Part shown: positions 57,854 to 64,000 of the stretch, in pieces
How positions within the stretch are numbered: position 1 is the first letter of the stretch
How the letters are laid out: every line of letters starts with the position of its first letter
Assembly (NCBI GenBank): GCA_019022495.1
Contig: JAFEKR010000019.1
Coordinates: 62,001 to 126,000, forward strand
Origin: Epichloe hybrida
Taxonomy: Eukaryota > Ascomycota > Sordariomycetes > Hypocreales > Clavicipitaceae
Direction of reading: 5' to 3'
Length of the DNA: 64,000 bases
Position numbers and translations under genes: made by a program
The notes under the pieces: model-generated
Told to the model about the DNA's origin: nothing
Database searches by the model: none
The model's input: the letters and a program-made list of their open reading frames with translations, nothing else

Positions 57854-58540
57854 ATGTCTAGCCCAACCAGTTTTACGCAATTTGCCTCTCTGCCCCCAGA
57901 GCTCCGCTTCCAAATTTGGACCGAGGCATTATCTGTCTGGTCAGTCTGGGCTACTGTTGGGGATGGTCTAACAGAACGCGACCTCAGCGCGAAACATGCA
58001 CCCTTGACCATGAAGCATGTTGGACCGGCGCCGTACTTAGTAGGCCTGACCTCTAGAGAAGCCCGGCGGCTGCTGACACAGATCTGCAAGCGCTTACATG
58101 GCCCAAACGCCGACACCTATTGGGTCAATCTTGAAAAAACAGTCATCTACTTGGGCGACTCTGCTGAATCAGCCGCTACGTTGGGCGGCTCTTGTGATGA
58201 TCATCTGTCGGGGGTTGAGCATGTGGCTCTATGGTGGTGTCAGAATCATTGGGGCGGGCTTGCTAGAACTTGCCAGCGCTTAGCGAAAAAATGCCCCTCT
58301 CTTTGTACCATCATTGTACAAAGATGCGAGATCAAGGCTACGACCAACGTCGCCGTTGATGTGGAGTTGGACCCGAAGACAGCCTCCAACTTCACAACAA
58401 TTGTCGAAAACAACGGGCCTGATTCGACAAACGTGAAGCTGGACATCAAACATCTTCGGGCGCTTCTCCTTGAATACTTCGGCGATTCGCCTCTCAGGTT
58501 ACATTTCATTGGCGCAGACACGGCCAACAGCTCGTCATGA
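57854..58540 (+). CDS. 2EXR-domain fungal protein
   Basis: Single exon, 228 aa, starting at ATG 57854. FTQFASLPPELRFQIWTEAL (residues about 7-26) is the 2EXR signature found at the N-terminus of many fungal orphan proteins, resembling an F-box-like helix pair. The rest (RSREARRLLTQICKRLHG-like helices, then a compact alpha/beta part) is typical of these proteins. No signal peptide. Function is unknown for the family. It lies head-to-head with the nucleotidyltransferase-fold gene. Confidence 0.8.
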   Translation: MSSPTSFTQFASLPPELRFQIWTEALSVWSVWATVGDGLTERDLSAKHAPLTMKHVGPAPYLVGLTSREARRLLTQICKRLHGPNADTYWVNLEKTVIYLGDSAESAATLGGSCDDHLSGVEHVALWWCQNHWGGLARTCQRLAKKCPSLCTIIVQRCEIKATTNVAVDVELDPKTASNFTTIVENNGPDSTNVKLDIKHLRALLLEYFGDSPLRLHFIGADTANSSS

Positions 58541-58858
58541 CATGGTGGCGGATCCTTGAAGGAATATGAACTGCTACGGCTATTCTTTGATTGGCGCGGG
58601 ATGACAACCCATCGTGACCATGGCATAACAGCAAACTGACAAGCAGCTATCAGCTATCTTTCCGCCGCTTTGCATCTGCATTGGCACTCTGACTAGCTTT
58701 GAAAGTATATAAGATCGGGATGCGTATCACTTCCCGACCTCTCTGTTCCTCTACAGTCTTTCATTTTCTATACCAACTCAAGCAAGCCTTCTCCAGAGTT
58801 ACAATTGCACCAGTCTTATAGTTCCTTTTCTCGGTATTTCTACGATTGTCTTCTCAGC
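58541..58858. other. Short intergenic region
   Basis: 318 bp containing the promoter of the next, decayed gene. A TATATAAG sequence at about 58706 could be a TATA box. Confidence 0.5.
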
Positions 58859-59714
58859 ATGTCTCGATCCTTTGCACAACTCGACTCAGCTGCTGCCGAT
58901 GCCATCAACATTTTAAGGGGCATCAGAGAATACTCTGACGCCAGAATCGCCGTCATTGGAGGGCTTGCTCTCTGGAAATACCTCCCTACGGGTAGAACTA
59001 CGGAGGTATTGCTGACTACTATCTGATGGGTTTTCATTCCATAGAACTGACGCGATAGTTCAAGGATGTTGATTTCATTATCAATATCAGCAGTGCCCCA
59101 ACTGGAGTGTAGCAAAGACTTCTCGCCTTCCCAAATACCCCTTTCGTCCAGCATGCGCAATACTTCTACTATGAGACTCCTGAAGGGATTCAAATTCAAA
59201 TCGATGTCACTCCGGAGTTTCAGGTACTGATTTTCTCTCCGTCTTTTCCTGGATTTTCCAAATGCCTTTAGATCTCTTCTTACTCTGCTACTCTGTGTTT
59301 TCTAATATTCTTTTACACACTCTATTTGTATATTTCACTCTCGTCTTGTGTATTTCTTTCCTCTGCATCTCAACTTACCCTGTCATCTATCTAACCTCTA
59401 AAAAGTCACCGTACATGCCGGCTGCCGCGACAAAGCTTCAAGATATCCCAGTGGGCGGTGTTCCATATATCTCCCCAACAGATCTCATGGTCTTCAAGAT
59501 CTTCTCTTGTGGTTTGCGTGCTCAAGCCGTTAAGAAACGTACCGATGCTGCCGATGCCGAATAAGTGTTGACAATGATGACCGAGCATTCATCACTCAAA
59601 CTTACCAGTGCTCAACGAGCCATTGTTGAACCTTGTATCGCGGATATGGTGGCACATGGCAGTAAGGATGACAAGTGGTGGAGGGAGCAACTTGGACTAC
59701 CTGTGAAAAAATGA
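58859..59714 (+). pseudogene. Nucleotidyltransferase-fold pseudogene, two in-frame stops
   Basis: Exons 58859..59005, 59059..59223 and 59406..59714 join in phase. The first exon has AVIGGLALWKYLP; the second has FKDVDFIINISSAPTGV: the G-G-x-ALW ... D-x-D core of a fungal nucleotidyltransferase-like family. Two stops interrupt otherwise sensible protein: TAG at 59110..59112, after PTGV and before QRLLAFPNTPFVQHAQYFYYE, and TAA at 59562..59564, after DAADAE and before VLTMMTEHSSLKLTSAQ. Both could arise by single C-to-T changes in CAG or CAA. Splice sites are preserved, so the loss looks recent or is a strain allele. Its intact relative in fold is two genes upstream (56696..57829). Confidence 0.8.
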
Positions 59715-60166
59715 TTGCGTTTGCTGCGTTGACGACAGGATGCTGTCTGCTGGCGCTTCCAGATTTGCAACACGAAGGCAGCCTGTCGGTACTATTTTAG
59801 TGCCTAATCAATGTTGTAGTTTTCATAATATATTGCGTGCTCACTCCTTTGGTAGTATTCAACTCATGTATAATGTTTAACACATCGGTACTTAGTTCGT
59901 TAATTGTAGATGTAAGGCTTCGCTAAAGAATGCAATGATACGCCGGCAGGAAAACCCAATGGGATGCTTGTTTTTCAAAGTTGCCTGCTATCTACTCGCG
60001 TTTTCGAGGTATCCTCCATGACCGTCAATCCAGTCTCACAAGATTTTAACGGCATGCTACAATCTCGAACTGACCCCCCCCCCCCCCAAATACATCTGCC
60101 CAATCGGTTTTTGTCCATCAAGAAATTATCCCCCGGATCGCGTATCATCAGTAGATTGTTGCTGGA
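59715..60166. other. Intergenic region between convergent genes
   Basis: 450 bp, AT-richer, with a C-run near 60075. No gene seen. Confidence 0.6.
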
Positions 60167-60969
60167 TCAGATCCTGACCGTCTTCTCCCCATCATACCCG
60201 GCAGCTTGAGCAAAGTAGTACCCTCTCTGATTGGCAACCAGCCTCAGTGGTTCAACGCCCTCTTCACGCGCAAGTAAAAAGTCGCAGTTGTAGTGTGTAT
60301 GTCCGAAAGCCCAGACCTTGACTTTACCACTCTTGAAGCACGCTTCCTCGCGTAGATCTGTCGAGAATCCGCTCACGATCGGGCTCCCGGCGTGCCTGGG
60401 ATCCATTGAACGAGGATCGTCCGACGGGCTCCAGTGAGAGAGGATGACGATTTCGACATGGGACTGTTCCAGGCCGGTGACCTGCTCGTTGAGCCAGGAA
60501 AGATCCTGCCGGTGCGCCTCGTTGTGCGCGTCGACATCCCAAGTCGCGGATCTGGTAAAAGTCATTGATCCCGGCACCGACGGTCCTTTGACTTTCGGGT
60601 GGGATGAAAGAAAAGAGGCTGCATCCCAGGATGACAATGTTTTGTGTCTGGCAGGCGGAAGTCTGAGCGATTGAGCAGAACGAACTCGCCTAGTGAGGAA
60701 TCATGGCCGACTTCCTGCGCGAAAGCACGGAGAACCTGGACTGCATCCGGCCAGCTGGAGTGGTAGGCCTCATGGTTCCCGGGCACGAAAAGCACGGCTC
60801 GGAACGATTTCAGCTGCCGCTTCAGGAAGCCCAGATAATCATGCTTGTGTGGCACGACATTGCCAATGTCTCCTAGCAGTGCCAGGTACGGCGCTTTTGG
60901 GACGATGTCGAATATATCGTAGGCTTTGGGGGCCTCCAGGTGGAGATCCGAGAGAAGCTGGATCGCCAT
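60167..60969 (-). pseudogene. Calcineurin-like metallophosphoesterase, two frameshifts
   Basis: Frame from ATG 60969. Metal-binding motifs appear in order: LLSDLHLE, GDIGN, GNHE, LSHWSP and GHTHYNC, so all expected catalytic blocks are present, but in three frames. The first break is at 60640..60643 (TTTT on the plus strand), where one base less would join PDT to the following IVILGCSLFSFIPPE. The second is at 60541..60542, where one base less would join IRD to WDVDAHNEAHRQDLSWL. Both look like single-base insertions in short homopolymers, 100 bp apart. If real, the gene is dead; if sequencing errors, it is an intact enzyme of about 265 aa. The substrate is unknown. Confidence 0.82.
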
Positions 60970-63900
60970 GACGAAACAGATTGATGTTATTAATTGCTCT
61001 CGAACAAGTGCTCATCGCCAGCCCGGGGAAAAATCGTTGCCAACTTGCAAGAGCAAACGCGGAAGGGCTGCTCCCTCCACTGCCCAGGTCGGTAATAAAG
61101 AGGGAGGGGTGGAGGAGGGGTTGTGAAACCAACATGCTTGTTTGTTGGTGTCGTTTTTTTTTTTGGTACGGATTATGACTTGCATAGGTTGAAACATGCA
61201 GGTCAGATTGCTTTCCCACGTCAACGTTTCGGAACCGACGACATGAATGCAACCCCTGAATAATTTTACAAATCTACGGAGTACATACTACGGATTACTT
61301 GACAGGGGAAATTACGCCAATTGGCTGTTTTGTTCAAATAATACAGGGGGTTGCATCGTATTCTCATGCATTATTCCGTAGTCACCGCCAAGATTGTATC
61401 CTGAAACGGCACGACCAAACGAGGCCAATGAGCTTGGCCATCCAGCTCAGCTCCAGGAGGGTGACCTGAGATTTGGAGTGGTGAGAGTTGATCTTTGTGT
61501 GTGTGTGTGGTGTTTTGGTCTGGCTTCACCTGGGCTCGGATCGTCCGTAGACGAGAATCCAGGTGCTTGGGACAGACAATGTTGTTGGTTGATTGATGGA
61601 AAACGTCGCCCATATTCCTCATCGTCAGATGTCATTGTCAACCCTTCCCTGTTACATTACACCACAGATGATGTTACAGTGCCAGGTGTTTCAGACGGGT
61701 AACGGGACTCCTTCCTTTTCCGGTCCGTCCCAGACGCCTTCATACATAAACCGCCATGATATTATGGTGCTCAGCGACCGGTGTTGACATGGGCATCATG
61801 AACATTGGCGCCCGTCTATTATGCGGCTGACAGGGGAAACCCACCGGGCTGAACAACAGCGGCGGTCAGTACGGAGTATGGATTATTCTCGTCGGCTATT
61901 ACTACGCATGTCACTACGGACTACTCCCGTATTTTGTCTTTTTTTGCATTTGGCAGGATGGCCTAGTTCCGCCATGGACCTGCTGCACAGCGGTGGATAT
62001 CGACTCCCTCGGGCCGGGCTCAATATTCCATCATTGGCGCTTTGAGATGATTGAAATTACCGGCGGATTACGGATTAGATTCGGGGGGGAAGGGATTGCT
62101 CGACGGAGTAATCCGTAATAGTACCGCAACATGTCTGTCTTCTGCCGATGCCGTCCGCGACAACGACCGCGGGCTGTTTGGCGCTTTGCACTGATACGGT
62201 AGTGAGGTGTGAGTGAGTCTGCGCCTAAGAACTTGGAATATCACCTGGGACAGAGAATTGAAATAAAAATGCCAACAAATGACACGCTGCAATGACTATA
62301 CGGAGCACTTCGCGAGAAACTCTCTTTGTCGTTATTTGTCATGGCGTCAAAATGGGGGTCGCCATTCTTGCTGGAAGTCACAAATTTGAAAGTGTCAAAA
62401 TCCATGGTTGGAATCGAGCATCCACGTTCATGCGACTTATCAGCCGGCGCATGGCTGAGACATGGATGACCAATCGCTCATGAAGACTGAGCAAATTCTT
62501 CGCCACAAGCGTTCTCCTAGGATCTGATAGCCGTGAATTTGGAAAGCAACATAATTATTACCTCGAGCCTACTCGTGAATAGGAGTTTGCATGTGTTGGC
62601 CGGCTGCAACGTCGGAATTGTGGTGGAGGTGTTTTTGACAAGAATTCCTGTATTACGCCGTGCTCCGTAGTCCATAGAATCAATCAACAATCGATCCCAA
62701 CAGTTCAATGTTCCTTGCAAACCCCGCCCAAAACCCCCAGCCAGGACAAGGACGAATCACAAGACGTACAATGCCGCGTCCGGATTACGATAAGTGGCAC
62801 AAAAAGGCACGGCATCAACCGTCCATAGTTCTACAAAATGTTCCGTGTCACCGCGTTGAAATGTTCCGCAAGCGCAACTCCGGGATGCCCCTCCTTCTGT
62901 GTCTTCTTCCTCGCAAGCAATGGCACTTTTGTTGGGTGCGGATATCCCCCATCAACCCTGACATGTTTGGGGAGGCCGCAGGATTTCGGCCACTTCTGGC
63001 CGCCTGTCTGACTATAGATTAATTAACACTGGTCGTTGGTGATTCAGAATCAAGAGCTGGTCGCTAATGCAAGATCTGGGTGCGGTTCGCCCCACTCTCA
63101 CAGCCCTCTCAGTCCAGTGAGTCCACACAGAGACGGACACGGGGACGTGGACTGAGCCCCCTTATCGTCTTGTCACAGAGCGCTCAGGCAGGCGACTGTG
63201 AGTCTGTGACTGATGGATCGATCCCCTTTGGCCAAGCCCTACCTTTTATGGCTACATGGCGGCGGACGGGTCGGGTCGTTCATGCGCGAGGGAAGACGTC
63301 GGGCCTTGTTGGCAATAGTTTGTGTGATGGCAATGTCGCCACCATGTATTCGCACAGTGGCGTGGAGTAGCCCCCGACTCCCGACTCCAAGCTATGTGAT
63401 AAGAATATCAAGCTTTTGACTACTAGCACTTTCCCCGAACGGCAGGGAATCACTCTTAATTAGCACCGGACTTTTTACTAAGCACTTACTACTAATATCA
63501 CTCTGATGCGGGCCGCCGGAGACTTAGTGGCCCTTCAATGGCCTGCTAGTTGGCGAGTTATCGGGGGGGGGGGGGGGCGACAGGCATGATGAAGTCGATC
63601 ATGGCGACCATCTTCACTTCCATTTCAAACCCTGTGACTATCCAGCTTGCTCAAACATGGTGTTCAGTGCTTGGCCACCCATTTCCTTATTTAAAGACGA
63701 ATAGAAATTCGTGGCTCGGCCGGTGATTGTTGGTAAATGAATAGGTGACCTGAGGGGAACAAACGACCCAAACAATGCGATACATTTGGATACAGTGACA
63801 GGAAGAAAGGCGCCCGCACGACCGCAAACTGGCGGTGGCTGGTGGCTGGTGTGGTTGGCCAGAGCTGTTGGCCGCCTCCCCTCTCTTGGAGGAGGTGACA

Positions 63901-64000
63901 AGGGTCAAGGGTATGCATGACGACGGGACCTTGTGAGACAGACACTTCTCCCCCCTCTTGCTTAGAGTCTTGCTTTATGGATTACGCTTAATACATATGT
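60970..64000. other. 3 kb gene-poor region at window end
   Basis: No convincing gene. Frames such as 62708..63022 and 63080..63370 lack domains, splice support or plausible composition. There is a (TG)n run at about 61497..61511, a G15 run at 63563..63577, and many TACGGAGTA-like motifs (61274, 61371, 61869, 61911, 62063, 62102, 62657). The composition and motif density resemble other intergenic gaps. Genes may begin beyond the window. Confidence 0.6.

Noticed and set aside
62708..63370. ORFs near the window end (62708..63022 and 63080..63370)
   Set aside because: No domain, splice support or codon pattern; they look random for GC-rich DNA.
1..64000. tRNA, rRNA, CRISPR, intact transposase or biosynthetic cluster
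   Set aside because: I looked for T-loop-like GTTCGANTC sites, 5S-like boxes, repeat-spacer arrays, transposase and PKS/NRPS motifs and saw none; a computed search (tRNAscan-SE, RepeatMasker, antiSMASH) would be decisive.

Overview
The window looks like nuclear DNA of a filamentous ascomycete (Pezizomycotina, Sordariomycetes; Hypocreales is my best guess). The genes are single transcription units with many short GT-AG introns (about 50-130 bp), their products match fungal families (BRR2, RFC2, ORC3, NPL4, a mitochondrial arginine-specific carbamoyl-phosphate synthase, ATG22, 2EXR and PAR32-like proteins), and there are no operons or prokaryotic signals. The genus call rests on the general look of the proteins only. 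I recognised no tRNA, rRNA, CRISPR array or intact transposon.

Layout. 1-32 kb is a core block: a membrane protein cut by the window edge, a Pro-rich orphan, a UBE2Z-like E2 with a second E2-like fold, RFC2 (clamp loader), a coiled-coil orphan divergent from BRR2 (U5 snRNP helicase), a PWWP chromatin reader, ORC3, a 3.7 kb gene-free stretch, a 152-aa orphan, SEC66 (post-translational translocon) and NPL4 (Cdc48 cofactor). 32.5-36.4 kb holds CPA2/arg-3. 36.4-38.7 kb is an AT-richer accessory pocket with a small secreted protein carrying a Kex2-type site and coding-like remnants. 38.7-52 kb returns to mostly conserved genes: a Cys-bearing orphan, MPO1, RPB7, an HpcH/HpaI aldolase, a glutaredoxin-like gene, a CHORD-CHORD-CS gene, a PAR32-like gene and ATG22. 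52-61 kb has a BAH-PHD protein resembling the Polycomb reader EPR-1/BP1, CAP2, a nucleotidyltransferase-fold gene, a 2EXR gene, a nucleotidyltransferase-fold pseudogene and a broken metallophosphoesterase. 61-64 kb is gene-poor and rich in short TACGGAGTA-type motifs.

Themes. Several genes serve DNA replication and chromatin (RFC2, ORC3, PWWP, BAH-PHD), RNA synthesis and splicing (RPB7, BRR2), and protein quality control (E2, NPL4, SEC66, CHORD-CS, ATG22). They are neighbours rather than a co-regulated pathway, and nothing suggests a biosynthetic cluster.

The most unusual feature is that five genes between 44.8 and 60.7 kb carry reading-frame lesions (two of them in widely conserved families, CHORD-CS and CAP2), while long genes in the first 44 kb such as BRR2 (6.6 kb of coding sequence) and CPA2 are clean. 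Either this half of the window has uncorrected indels, or it contains real gene decay. Other points worth attention are a 12-nt microexon exactly at the E2 active site, the tandem E2 architecture, and a PHD finger whose last ligand pair lies about 157 residues away from the rest.
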